Assembly: GCA_008711295.1 (NCBI GenBank)
Contig: VUYV01000016.1
Location: forward strand, 641,372-705,371
DNA from: Anarhynchus alexandrinus
Taxonomy: Eukaryota > Chordata > Aves > Charadriiformes > Charadriidae
DNA: 64,000 nt
Direction of reading: 5' to 3'
In this document: positions 35,961 to 50,200 of the stretch, one piece after another
Numbering within the stretch: position 1 is the first letter of the stretch
Layout: every line of letters begins with the position of its first letter
Program-made: the position numbers and the translations under genes
Notes under the pieces: generated by a model
The model's input: only the letters and a program-made list of their open reading frames with translations
Database searches by the model: none
Told to the model about the DNA's origin: nothing

Positions 35961-38900
35961 CCTAATTTCCATCATGCCTCCCCCCAGATTAACATCCACC
36001 GGCGGCCAGTGCCCCACACCCTGTCCAGCCTCATACAATGGCACCATCAGGAGCCCGTCCTCCTCCACGGGGCACCCTCAGCGGCAGCCGAGGGACAGGC
36101 AGGGCACAGCGCAGGCAGGGACGCTGTGGGGGCTTGCCCTGAAGTCAGGTGAGAGAAGGCAGAGGGAGGTTTTGCTACAAGTCATGTCACAGCCATGCCC
36201 TTAACCAGGTTACCAAGTCAACAGCTGGGTAGTACTCAAGCCCTTGAGGTCCCTCCACATTGACTTAACACCAACAAAACACCTGCCCCAACCCAAAAAC
36301 TGTCGATCATCGACATTTAAAGCAGAGTTTTGCTCACTGCGTCTTCCCCTGCTTGTACGTTTGCACCGCTTTCCCGTGCAAACTCAGCGGGTCAGGGAGA
36401 CCCTTTTTGTTTGCTTGTCTGCGCCCAGAAGCACAGGGTCTAGGGCAAAGGATCTTCGGTATTCCCAAAGAGGGATGGGAAATAATCAGTGTTATTTCTT
36501 TATCTGTTTACTGCCAACTACTACTATCACAAATACAGTAGTTGTCATTGAAAGCGATGGAGAGTGTTGGATGTCTGAACACTTTAAGGGATCAGTTTGA
36601 AATACTTACATGGGCTTGACGATGAGGAAAGGCTCAGCACTCGTCGTCCCAGCCAGCACAGGCTGTCACACACAGGCACACACAACCGAGGGACCTCAAC
36701 GTCAGGCACTGCAAATGCAGTTGGAAGAGATGAAAGTCCAGCCAGGCAAGGCACAAAAGCGCTATGAAAATACAGCAGACCTAGTACTTCTGACTTATGC
36801 ATGGGCTCTTGTCTTATACATTTCTACATATACTCATTATAATAATCTGTATAGTCTTAATAATCTACCCCCAGCCCCAGCAATCACGTGGAAGCATACT
36901 GGTCCTTCGCAGAACCATCAAGACAGCAACAGGAGCACTGGGTTGCCATCTGAAAGCTTGTCAGGGCTACCTGCTCCTTCAAAGCATTTCTTTCCGAAAC
37001 TAAGAGCAATGTTTTAGTAAACCTGTGACTCACAACAGCAGCCTGGCCTGTGAGCCTTGCATGCTAAACGCACTTCCCGTCCCGCTGGCATTTGGTCCAG
37101 GTTAGTTGTCGGGGTCTGTGGCAGGGAAACGGCAGCAGCCATCAGAGCAGGCTGAGACAGTGCCTCGCAACCTGGCACCCAGGTCAGGTGTGTTCTGCCT
37201 TGGTTTCGTTCTTAACCTAGTTGCATACCAGGAGGGAGAAGGTCCAAAAATCAAAACACGATGTCCATGGTTTCCTGTGGCTTCAAGCTACGTTCTCTCT
37301 CAGCTTGGCTATCACTTTTGTTTTCACTCTTATATTTTTCTTCTCTAATCACGGTTAATTTGAATTCTGTGGGTGAATCCTGGCCCTATTGAGTACGAGT
37401 TGTTTTTTCATTGACAAGCTAGGATCTCCCTCCTTGAATTTTCTTATTTAACATCAGAGCATGCTGAATTGCATGATTAAACAAGACTCACAAAATTTCA
37501 GCCTAACGCAAGAGTAAATTACTTCAAAGTGATTAACACTGAGGAAACAGTGATGATTGTTCTCTTCATGTGAAACTAATGTGCACACAATATCCATGTC
37601 CTTTCAGAGCAGGCAACGCACCTCGCACCAGTTGTAAGCAAGACACTGCATAAAAACTGACCTTAGTCTCACATTGTGTCTAATCCCTGAGTCCACATTA
37701 GGCTATGGCAATTTCTGTGGTGTCACTTACCAAACACATAGGAGTAGTAACACATTTTGCAAAACAAGAGTCCTTAAAAATGTTGGTAAGGTCTATACAA
37801 TTCCAGGTGTTATTTGGCCAAATGCTCAGCCTTCAGGGACCACAGTTAATTTAGTCTTAATTTCCCATAGTTACTAGATTAGTAGGTGGAAGCACACATA
37901 CAGAATAAGGCTGCACCTGCCTAAAGGGATTGTTTTTAGAAAGCCCGTAGGGTTTAAAGGAATTAGCAAGACAGACTCTGATCTCTAATGTGCTTTTGAA
38001 ACCCCTACCTGAGATGCTGAGAAATGGATTTAGGAGTCAAAACTGTAAGACTTGGGTCTTACAGAGTTAAATATTTTAGAACTAATTATGTGCAAAACAG
38101 CAAAAGAAAACCCTGCATTTTCTAATAGTAATAGGTTTAGATTGTCACTCATTTCATTAATGCAGTTTAGCAGGCCCATGAAGAGCAAGGGTGGTTTTTT
38201 GGTTTTGTTTAAGATGCTTTACTGCTCCACAGTTATGAACTGTAGTTTGAAATGAAGGAAAACATGTTCCTCATCATAGCCTGCGAGCTGCAAACATTTT
38301 AGCAGAAAAGCGCAAGCTGAATAGCATTTTGGTGATGCACGTTGGGAAACGCTGCAGACGGCCACGGGCATTCAGCAGAGAGCCCGTGAACGCTCCAGGA
38401 GACAGTGAGCGCGAGAGCAGGCAATTGAACACAGGGCTTGCACTCGGGGAGAGAGGGGATGAACTGAGGCAAAAAGGATCTCCATGGGAACACAGAACAC
38501 TGCACGGTCCCTTTGGCACAGCAAAGCGTCTCACTGGGCTGCCCCCTTTTAATAGAACTGCCAAAGTTTGGGGCAGGGGAGAAGCGCAGTGGAAGAAATG
38601 AAGTCTCAGTTTTGCAAGGCAGGAATCACAAGAGCAACAACTTTTGCAGCACCTCACACAAGGTTCTAGGATATAAACTCTGTCTTTACAGCACTCGTAA
38701 GCCTTTCCTTAAAGTAATTAATAAAAAACCCAGCACGCTCTAGTACTATCAAGCTTCTCAAATATTTTTTCAGCGTTGGAGTTCCTACTGCATAAGGAGA
38801 AATTATGTTCCCAAGACATTTTTTACAACAGTGTCAAGTTTTGCAGATACTTACCACAAGAAACCAGAAATTACTTTTAATTGTGGGAACCTGCCCCCAT

Positions 38901-41898
38901 CTCAGCCTAAAAACAGTACCTTATGATTTCAAGAAAACAGTTGTAGGGCAAAGAAACTGAAATAATAAAAGGGGAAATTAACCCAGAAAAATGGAAATAA
39001 AAGCCAGGAGAGAATAAATAAAAGCTTTTAACTGATACTCTTAACAGAAGCCTTTCTGGGTAAAATCATCTAGGCTTCTACCCAGACTTATTGCTAATCT
39101 GACTACACTTATTGCTAAAACAGATTTATTGGGTTTCCTGCAGTTTTTCCAAAGCATGCCAATTAGAAATGATCACATCTCCTATTTCCCAGTACCTCTC
39201 ACTATTCCCCAAGGGAAACGGGTGTCCAGCTCCATCTCTAGCGGCAAAATCTGCTCAGGTAATTTCTACAAAATACCTGCGGCACCGAGGGTGCTAAGAG
39301 CCCAAGCGGGGAAAGTAGGCTGAACTTCTACAAGCCTTTTGTGGAAAAAGCCATTTAATCTAGAATTAGAAAAGGATCACGGCCAGCAGGGCTGCCTCTC
39401 CTTTTTGCCCTTTGAAAATGTCTGCCTTGTTAGGATGCAGCTAATGCCTCTAAGCACTGTGCTCTAATCCATCAGAAATCAAAGATAATTTTGCTAATAA
39501 TCTTTGTAGGCAACAGTCTAAGCTTTTATCTGTGATGAGAGTCACTCTTCTTCCCAGGGAGAAAATACTAACCTTTTTTTCCTCTCACCTCATGGACTTT
39601 CCCTTCTAAATATCTCTTAATAGCTCTGAGAAGTACCTGTTGACCAAGAGAGAAAAACCGCTCAGTGCAAACTAATTACAATTTGCATGTAATTTGTGTG
39701 CGTTGCCTTAAACAACTTAGCAATATTCTTCATCTTCCACACAGCTTAATTTTGTTCTGTAATCAAACCTCCAATTCCTTGCAGCAGACTATGAAATTAC
39801 TGCTGCCTTAGTGGCCCAGGTACCTCATTGGAGTAACCACCATCAAACTCCCTCCCTGGAGCGTGGTTACCCCTAGCCTGCAGACAGGCTGGAAGTCTCA
39901 ATCAGGTCCAGGTGAAATTCCCCCCCCCCCCCCCNCCATTCTCCAGACCCTACGTAGCAATGTGACTGTGTACAGTGAGTATTTTGTGATGGGGAAATCC
40001 ACAGAAGTTGCCTTCCAGTTACTGCACAATGCCAGTGAGAATATAAAACAAATTAGCTGGTAATTCACAGCAGGGTTAAAGTTAAAATCTTGCACGGACA
40101 ATGGCCAGCAAAACTTTCTACCGCTAAGTTGTTTTTTTTCCCCTTTTATGTCTTACCACAGATTGTTTTCCACACCACAGGAAAAAAGGAAGCTGGAGTC
40201 TCTGCTGCAGGATTCCAGGAAGTCTCAAGCTGTGGAAGAAAGTGCAAGACTGAACCGAGCGTGGGATGCTGGGGATGCCCAACTATGAAAAACTGACAGG
40301 AGACATCATCCATGTGCACCAAGCACAGGACTCCCAACAGCCTGGTAAAGAAGTAAAAAGGATGAGAGGGCAGATATCTGGACATAAAAGGAATATAGTC
40401 ATAATATACTGTATCAGAAATAATGACCGTCATATCTTTTCCTCTTCCATTAAAAAAAAAAAAATCCATGTACAGATTAGCTCAGCTTGTTAATAACACA
40501 ATCCACCAATGTTGAGTCTGTGGTGCCACCCAAAAGCACAAATTCACCTACTCGATAATTTTCTTATACATTTTTATCAAAATAAGCACCATGTCTCTGT
40601 GATTTCAGCAGGTTTTCACATGCATAAACATACCCACTTAGTTATGGAAGTATGGGAGATCACTCCACTTAATAATCTAGCAAGATAGTCACTAAACAAT
40701 AAGTCACTGCAACTCGAGCGAAAAAAAACCACCAACAAAACCAACCCCAAACCGACAAACCAGTTCTGCCTTATATCACTGCCATTCTTTGGTGCTTCAA
40801 ACAGCGGTGGTCACTGAGGTTATTTGCGCAGATTGACACGTGGTCACTAAGGCTATCAAGGCTACCAGACCATCTCCAAGATCTTTTTCCATCTCCCCTA
40901 TTGTTCAAGGGGAAAAATTCTCTCTTCTCACACTAGAAATATCTCCCTCTCCAGACTGAGGTATTGCAGTTGTTTCATCTCTAAAGCTTTAGGGAAGAGA
41001 CAGCGTAAGACATCAGAGTGATGGAAAGCTCAGAACTCATTACATGTGTACATTGCTTGGGAAAGTTCGGGAATAAAAGTAGCAACGGAGTTGCAGTATT
41101 TGATGAAGAACTCATAATTGTTCCTACATTCTCATAATAGGAGACTGAATCTTTCACCCACAAACAGTCAATACAAGTTTATTCACAGTACCATATATTT
41201 AATCCTACAGAACTGTACTTTGAATAAATACTCTATTTTCTGGGCAATCTGGATCAAGTAATTTATTGCTGATTTATAAACAGCTATTGTGAATTAATAC
41301 TGCCTACTTATTTGCCATCATAGCTCTCACTACAGGATGATTCTCTACCAAGCACTGGATCCTCAACATTGCAACCAACTGCAGCTACACTTTCACTATA
41401 GATATATAAGAAAAGAAACTCCCAACTACAGTAAAAAGTAGCAGAGCTGGATCCTGTAGTTAGCTGCCCTTAGTGTAGGCAAAACAACACCTATAACTGC
41501 TCCATCAGTTAATCAGCCAAAACATACTTTAAAGATGATCCTCTGCAGCAAATATAGACCATTACTTTTAAAGTTTGTTTAAATTCTATCAGCAAAACCC
41601 CCTCCACTTCAAACTAGTTTCTGCAATTTTAAATGTGCTTCTCAGAAGTAAGTTTTTTGGCAACCCTTACCAGGTACAAGATATTTTTACATAAATCTAA
41701 AAGCTAGCGTCCCAACAATTAGAATTAGATATTTAAGTAATCCTTTATGTTGCCTTAACTCACTGCCAAATCCCACAATAAACACATGCCTCATACAAAA
41801 AGCTCAAAAGCACAGTAGACAACCTTAAGTCATAGTCTCAAAATAAGAAATTTTCACTTCAGAAATACAAAAAAAATGCAGATGTTACAAACAGTCCA
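35961..41898. other. Intergenic between GPR75 and PSME4, nothing recognised
   Basis: No frame with family resemblance and no transposon recognised in about 6 kb. The longest open frames (up to about 135 codons) look like chance. It contains the poly-C run at 39920-39937. Confidence 0.5.
39920..39937. repeat. Poly-C run with an N
   Basis: Fifteen Cs, an N at 39935 and two more Cs. The length is uncertain because of the N. Confidence 0.9.
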
Positions 41899-43451
41899 TT
41901 TATTGGGTCTTAAACTACGTACACAATTGAAATAATAATTTTGGCACTACGCTATACAGTGGTTACATCTGTGTGCTGACACTCATTAAATACTGCACCA
42001 GGAACACTGCTGTGCTTTGAAGTTTGGAATGAGTCACACACTCAGCAGGTAGATCACTCAAAATGTATCAGTGCTCCTGAAAGGTTGCATGAAAGTTGAA
42101 ACACACACCAGTTTATGAATTATTTCAATGTACCTCACATTCTATGAACTTATCACACTAGAATATGTGATGTCAGCATTTCGAGATGGCCACAAGTGTT
42201 GCATTAAAATCTGAACGAGACGTAGTAATAATGAGATACAAGAAAACCAAAACAAAACCTCTGCCTTTCAGACATGAAGAGATACTCTGTTAAAGAAAAT
42301 AATTTAAAAAACTAATAATGGCATTTGATTTGATACAAAAGCCAGAACTACTACCGTATTAACATCTAAGTATGAATCTTTACAAATTAATCTCACAATG
42401 GTGTTATGTAAAAGGTTGCAAACTGTACAATGTTTTGTCAATGCAATGCCTCTACAATTTATACAGTCTTTTACAACTATGTAACACATATTAAACATGT
42501 TGTTAAATAGCCAATAGATATCTGTCTCTGAACAAAGCTGCAGGCAAAAAAATACAGAGCTTCCACAATCTTCGAACAAGATATGCTTGCTCAAACAGTG
42601 ACAATCTTTATGAGAATATGCTGTTAAAAATAGTCAGCCATTCAGCGCTTTTTCACACTGTGCATACATTTCATCCTGTGAATTCAACCATCACTTGATA
42701 GTCCATAATTTCATATCTGTGGGCTCTAATTATGTGGAAACACCCATAGTCTTTCACCCTTAATAGTATGCAGATAATCATAGATTTTTATTCCACACGT
42801 GGTCAAGCTATCTATGAAGACCTGGCCAGGCAGTAAGAGCTTTCACTCCCCACGTTTTGTCCTGCCATCATCTATACTGCACAGAGAAGATCAGCTATTT
42901 ACATTTTGACAAGGAATATATAAAAAGGCAATCCTGCCCTGAGGTGGACTGAATGATATAGAGCCCATCACCTGACAGGCACTCAGATCCAAGTAGTGAA
43001 AAATAAACTCTGAGGAAGATAGGTTCCTGGTATTGTATGCTGAGTGGGTTAGAAGTTGCATCAACAGAATTGGAGAGCTTCACTGACAATATTCTGGTTT
43101 GTAGCACTCTCTGGTTCTGCGTATCTTTGATTTCGGAAACAGGCGGGAAGAAGGGTCAGAAAAAAGAGGGTAAGAAATGTGCAGTGTGTCACTGTGTGCA
43201 AGAAAGCAGAAACAAGACTGATGTGTAATGCAGGCCAGTGACAGGGGTCTTGCAATAAACTCACGATCAGGCTCTGTGAATGCAGTTACAAGGGTGCTGT
43301 GGGGCTCCCACAGCTGCTCCCTGGGGAGGTGAAATTCTTTTTGAACAGAACCAGGTCTTTATGTTTGTATTTAAAAGTGGTTTTGATTAGGCATCGGGAT
43401 TTCCAACAAAAAAGTCTTCTACATGATAAATTTCTTTGAGTTTCCTTTATT
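41899..43451 (-). promoter_or_regulatory. Candidate PSME4 3' UTR and polyadenylation signals
   Basis: Minus-strand AATAAA words at 43446-43451 and at 41899-41904 would give 3' UTRs of about 0.7 and 2.25 kb. The AT-rich, gene-free stretch between them could be the long form. Sequence alone does not decide which is used. Confidence 0.4.
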
Positions 43452-43494
43452 TCGCAGAAAGGTTCCTACATCCTCATTTTTCCAGGAGAAACCT

Positions 43495-43524
43495 AAAAAA
43501 AAAAAAAAAAAAAAAAAAAAANAA
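43495..43524. repeat. Poly-A run with an N
   Basis: 27 As, an N at 43522 and two As on the plus strand; poly-U in the PSME4 transcript sense, inside the likely 3' UTR. No SINE body is seen beside it. Confidence 0.85.
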
Positions 43525-44156
43525 TTCAAAACAAGATTACTGCCTCACGCTATTACCACAGAACAAAATGAAAATTTAAATTAAAACTTCTCTTGGAATA
43601 CTGTCACAAAACATCACAATGCAATAGAGATCAGAATCTTGTAGTGTAACAAAGAGAAACTCCAGGAATGGATTCACTCTTTGGGGACATGCCTGTGTGA
43701 AGAGAACCGGTAGCAGAGCCATAATGTGGAAGAGGAAACAGTCTGGTAGCAGTCATTCCCCATCGCGAGATGCAGATGATATACTGCACTGGGTGGTAGG
43801 CTAAAGTCCTCAGAGGCATCAGAAGTACAAAGCAGCAAGTACCTTGCCTTTAGTGAAACTGCCAGGCATTTAAAACGCAGCCAACTGGCAGAAAATGGAG
43901 AAAAGGAACATCAATATTCAAGAAAACAAGTGTGAGTGTCTTAGCAGAACACCAGTGTAATACAGGGACACACAAAAAGATGGACAGTATTTAACTAAAA
44001 CAAATCTGAACCTGAACGGACCACTGAAGGTGCAAGGGACTTAATTCTCCCTGTGGTTTAGGGATTCTTCTCTACTCCATGCTAGACTGGAGAGTTAAGA
44101 GTAGATTTCATAAGATTTTTCTGTCAATTTATGTCAAAACAAATAATCTTACCTAT

Positions 44157-44291
44157 CTATGCATAATAGCATGGTGAAACCAAGAGGTCAGTAAGCACTA
44201 GTAGCTGGTCATCCGTAAACTGCTGTTTATGCTCCTGCCAGTTGTCATGATGAGTTCTCCGGAAATTTGACAGCGTTTTTTTCACAGTCAT
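44157..44291 (-). CDS. PSME4: PSME4 last coding exon with CYYA terminus
   Basis: Encodes 44 residues from [20 protein letters not shown] to SPCYYA and stop (TAG). The preceding exon ends QPIE with donor GAG|gtaaaa. The C-terminal Tyr-Tyr-Ala is the proteasome-docking tail of the family, analogous to the HbYX motif of other activators, and is kept unchanged. Confidence 0.95.
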   Translation of the reverse strand: MTVKKTLSNFRRTHHDNWQEHKQQFTDDQLLVLTDLLVSPCYYA

Positions 44292-47200
44292 CTGCATAGC
44301 AGACAATCAGTATTGATCTGTATCAGTTATGGATTTAAGCTTCATGACAAAACAAACACTGAATACAACAGAACACAGCAAAGTGTTTGAGCAGTTACAA
44401 AGGTTAGAAGGGCTCTGTGGACTTCAGCTCAGTTCCCCAGTATTTTAATTTTTACACTTCTGGGTAGTCTTTTGACCAGTGTCACAACTCCAACATTCTT
44501 ATAAAAAGGATTCTTTGACCTACAGTCTTCCATTTGAAAAAATTAATACATTCTTATAAAGTACAAGTGAAATGCTTTTCCCCTTTTCCTTGGGTATTTC
44601 AAACCAATGGTTTGGGTCTCAAAACATGAGAGTTCATGAATCACATCAGGTGCATAGAAGGAACAAATCAGGGGAAAACTATCTTCTGTTATTAAAATAA
44701 TGAAGATTATTATTAAATTAACAAAAAGAAAAGTCCAATCAGTCCAGTTTCTTGATTCAGTAAAGCACATCATAGGACAGTTTGTTAAATCTAAGGAATT
44801 CTTCAGCCATTAGCTCACTACTCTGCTTAAAACAGCAAATGTCAACAAAACCAAACAGACAAGGCAAAAAAAAAATAGAGTTAAAGGTAACTATTTAATT
44901 TAAAGCTTGTTTCTAGGGCTGCTTATAAAACCTTGTTTTAAAAATTTCAGAGCGATTTTTTGGTTCGGGTTGGTGTTTTCTAGAATGGTATGCACAAAAG
45001 TGACATTTTTCATTAAAAAAGATTATTTCCTCATAATAGGTATAGCTCTTGCAGCTTTCAGTTTATGCTTTAAATCTGAAAGCAAGAACAGAACTAACAC
45101 AAACACACTTAAAAGCAGTCCATGACTTAAAACTTATTTGGAAGCATTTAATAAAAAGCAACAGAAACTAAGTTTCTTAATAGCGTCCTATTTATTTCTA
45201 GGAAAGGGGAACTAAGAATGAGTCAAGCATATTTTAGATATGTTATATTAAACAGGAAAATGATATAAGTATTTTTACCTCAATAGGCTGAGGATCATTA
45301 AGATGGGCACTGAGATCCATTAAGAGCTGTGGCATCCAGGTGGGTACATCATACGGACTTGACAAAATACACGCGCTAAGTCCTAGCACACCAGCATGGC
45401 GTTTAACCAAATCTACAATTGCAGGATATTAATTTACATTTGGCAAGGTGCAACTATCTTGTCTAAGACATTCTGCAATGACACAGTCACAGTTTTTTTG
45501 TTCTTTTTTTGTATGTTTTTTTTTTTTTTAGAATCAAAAAAACATTGCTAACAAACAGAAGGTAAAGTGAGTAAGGAGTGAAATTATGCTATGGCAGCTA
45601 AGGAAGTTTATTTACTGAGGAAATAGCTATCCCCCCATCTTCTGCATTCTGTAAACAGAGAAATCTCTTTAGCGTTAATTCTGGAAAAGTTATAAATAGG
45701 TTGAACATAGGAATACATCACAAAAAACATTATTTGCCTTTTTTTGGTAGTAGTGTATTCTTGTTCATCATTTACACTGTAAATCAAATTCTTGAAGCAC
45801 TTAAAAAGGATTAGGATCTGCACTGCATACACACAAATAGACAATAAGGTACATAAGGACAAGTAATTTGCCATTATGGTTCATAGATGCTTGGGAAGGA
45901 AAAAAATTTGCATGGGCAACAGACCTAACGCTTCTCTACATATCTGTTTATTTTCTAAATACTGCTTAACCACAGGACAAATCCTATTCCATCTGGAGCA
46001 CTTGCAGAATAAACATCTAAGTGTAGCACCAAATATTGTATCTTCCTAACCTTCGACATGCATGGTTTTAGACTCTGAAGCAATTTTCTTACCCCCAGAA
46101 GGAATTGTGTCCACCACTGAAACCAGGTCACGCTTTCGTTTTTTTGGTAACCTCATCTTGCACAGCTGTTCAAAATGGGTCTGCATGGGCCCATCCATAG
46201 TGAGAAAATTGCACTGTAGCAGACCACTTAGTGTGGTAGCAGCCATTTCTCTCACCTATGAGTAGAGACAGTACATACCACAATTACTAAGTTCATGCAC
46301 AGCAAGAAGCAGGTACTTATGTTATTACTATCCCTTTACACACATCCAGCTAGCCCAAGCTACCAAACTGCCAAAAAAAGTCTTTAAAATATTATCCTGT
46401 TATTTCATAGATCATAAACAACTAGTTTACTGTATGGCTCTTTACAAATTAATAAAACATTCTTATTGTAATATAGAACTACCTTCACATAATTTGTCAT
46501 AAAGTGACCTACTACTCAAATAATGTAATTAAACTCCACTGTCAAGGCATACATATCACAGACTAACTAGCTTTAGAAAGTTTAAAAATAGATTTTGAAT
46601 GAGAACAAGATGTCTCACCCCAAATAATCAATCTGCTTTACAGAATTTGTAATAGTTTCCATATTAACATTAGTTTTACCAAGAAAAAAAAGGTATACTT
46701 CATTCAAAAGCATTTAGTTTTCCCTCTCAAGTGTACTTAGAAACATGAGAATTAACAAAAGCAGAAGAGCTTTTCCAAGAGAAGGTGGAAGGTATGTTCA
46801 TGAGACAAAGTTGATTGTTCTACCTGTAGCACAAGAATTCTTTGAGAGATACTACAGATGCTGGATTAATAAGCAATGACAACTAACTTCAGTGGTTTAT
46901 GGTTTACAATTCAGTTCTATAACGCTCCAGCATTATTTATGTTGTCCTGAGTACCAATTCTTTTCACTACGTGAATAAAACCAGAATTCCAGGTTTTCTC
47001 TTCCATAACACAGAAACCCAACAGAAAAGACTAAACTGTAGTTTTCATCTAATTGCCAAAGCATTCAAAATACAGATCTCCCTTTCCATTTCTTTTAAAA
47101 CAGCCACAACACGTTGTTAGTGGATTACAAGTAGAGACAACTCAATCACTTGCCTTTGAAAGTAAGTATAACCCAGCAGTATTACTAATTTATCTCATCT

Positions 47201-50200
47201 ACTCAAATATCCCCAAACCATAAAGTTATAGAACTATAAGACTATATTTAAATTGGAGTTCCTCCGAGACTCACTTCCACTTTCAATAATTGCAGGCTGA
47301 CAAAAACCTCCCAACATTTACAAACTTGAAAACCAAATCAACTTGTTGAACACTGACAACAGTCACCAGATTCTTTTGGTAAGTACATACTGTTACACGG
47401 AACTGTAAACAGAACATTTGTCTATCTGGAGTACAAACACCTACAAACGCTCTGAATCCAATGCAGCAGATTATAATAAATTACATCCTTGAACATAATG
47501 TTCTGAACCTCCACAAAGCAATAAGTATAGCTGCAAGTCCTGCAATAATTAAACATAGTAAGTTAACAATAAGCTCTTGAGACTTCACTTCATTTTAAAT
47601 TTCTACAACATAGTATTCAAACGTGATCTACTTTGTTAGCAGCATAAAGAAGTGAAAGTCTGCCAGTATTGTTTACCAGCAATTTGTGAGTCTCTTAACA
47701 ACTAAGCTATTAAATGAAACATGATGTGCTAATGCAAGACCCAGAATAGAAAGAATCTTGGCTGTAAAGTGAGCAAGCTCCCAAGTGAACTGTACTCATT
47801 TACATCACTATTCACTGCATTAAAACCACTTTCATTTCTAAATTAATAATCTGACTAAAGGGAACATTTTGCTGCAAGGAGCACCTAGAAGCAAAGCCTT
47901 TAAGTTAATCATTCATCACAACATCTGACACTAAATAATTTACAGATCATCATATTCACATGATGACTTATAGAACATGACACCTATAGAGGAGTGGCAG
48001 AGGAATACTCTCAATCAAGTATGGTTTGGTTGGGTGGTTGGGTTTTTTTTGGTCAGAATTGACCAATGAAGGTCTACAAATCTGCAGCAATATCAGAACA
48101 AAAACACTCAACAACACAAGCGAAACCTAAGTGCAGTACTTGCAAGGGGCTACTTGCACAAAGAGAAAATATTCCCATTACTGTAGTATTGCAGTGTAAT
48201 ATGAAAAATGTATATCAAGACAGGGAGTGCTATGTATTCAGCAGACTGATTTACAAAAATCTAAACATATGAAGCACGTACCCAGATAGCTTCCTAGATC
48301 AAGTTATAGCTGAGAAAATCTGAAAGCATCTTTCTCAGTTAACTAGGATTTCACTTTAACCATAACTCCAGGTTGTATATAGTCATTTCACTTTTCCACT
48401 TCTGACTGAGTAAACAGAATTATTTAGTGCAAAACATGCTTTCCCAAACTCAAATCATTCCTGTAGATCTCTCCAACTGCCTATGACATGAAAACTAGAC
48501 ATGATATTCAATGGTGGTTATACTGCTGTACACTGAGACGTTATTTTTCAGGCCTCTATACCTTTTCCTTTAATCAGCTGCAGAGTCACATTAGATCTTA
48601 CATTCATAGTAATCCATCGGCTCCACGACTCCTCTGACTTTCAGAAGGAGAATTTCCCACAATACCATTTAAGTACAGCTTTCTTCAATTCTAGACATGT
48701 GCCTGAAGTTAGATGTGTGAAATTTGCATTTGATAGAAGCCAGACTGTCCTATGACCCATGTTCACTTTGTATTGCAATTGCAGTCACATTGCTATTTGA
48801 CATTCAGTGTGGTCATCTGACATTGTATTTTGCCAAGGTTTGTTGCAATGATTTTATGAAAAAATATGAAAACATCATGAAGTTTGGCATCCATAGCAAT
48901 ATTAGAAGTGTAAACTGTATATTAAAACAACAGGATCATTCTGTCTGGCACCTTTGTATCAAAATAAGCAAAAAAAGCATCCAAGATCTAAAATGTCAGT
49001 TCCACAGGGTTAAGACACCAAACACTAAAGCTAGGGATTCTATTGAATGCACACTTATCTTAAAAATCCAGCATTAAAAAAATTCATAGGAATTACTCTG
49101 CAAGATACTGCATCTTGCCAATTATTATCAAGAAAGAACAAGATTACTTTTCAAAGAAAAGCTTCCATGGTAACAACATGATCGTAAGTGGTTATGAACA
49201 TAGATAAGCTTTTTTGATTTGCATCTCTGTAGTGCAGAAGAATAATTTTGTACATTTAAAATAACTAGATAAATTGTATTGAAGTGAATAAAAGGTATTT
49301 TTCAAAATTACATGAGATTATGAGGAGGTGTTCTGAATGGTGTGGGAAATAACTTATCTAGGACTGCAAGATGTTGCCTTCCAGCTCGCTATAGCAAATA
49401 GTGACATGAAAGACATGAGCGAGCTCATCTGAGGACTGAAACTGGCATGGTTGGGCAAGTAGTGTAAGTGCTGTTCTTTAAGTACTACATGCACTTACAG
49501 AGATTTTAATGTCAAACCTTTTAAGGCAGAAAGTTTAATTTGTATATTCAAGTTGTTTCAAATTCACTGTTCACAAAAGCAAGCTTCACATCTCGGGTAT
49601 AACTACTGTTTTAAATGTAGCTTCAGGAAGACCTAAACCAAGACCTTTGTTTTGGCAGAAGGGTATCACACTCCAGAATCTTTCTTCTAGAAAGGAAAAA
49701 AAGCACCCAAGCATCCAAAAGGACATTCATTGATATTTGTCAACACCACAAAAAACAGTGAAAATGATGGCACAGGGTAAAGGGAACAGGCTGGAGGTTA
49801 ACATTAAAGATTCCTCGCTGTGCTTGAACACAATCAAACTTACTTAAATTCATATCATTTAATACAAACCTTCAGTTCTGTAAATTAGTGATCCAGAATA
49901 AAACACTGCTGTGATTTTCCCCTAGCTTTTGGAAGCCTGACAAACAAGACTCAATGATTCACATCAGGCACCTTTTATTTTTTTCCCCTGAGAACAAGCT
50001 TATGATCCTGATAGCACTTTTAAGAGCATACTGTGCATTCATACACAGATCTTCAACAGTAAGCATGTACCACAGCAAACGTTTTGGATTTTATCTCTTT
50101 CCATTTGTATATACTGAAGTATCATTAGCTCAAGAGACATACAAAAACTTGCTGGACTGACAAGTAAGCTTACAAATTATTGTCTTTTTGAATCACGTAA

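Noticed and set aside
48724..49077. 117-codon plus-strand frame in the large PSME4 intron
   Set aside because: No recognised family, no promoter or splice context, and length within chance for AT-rich DNA of this size.
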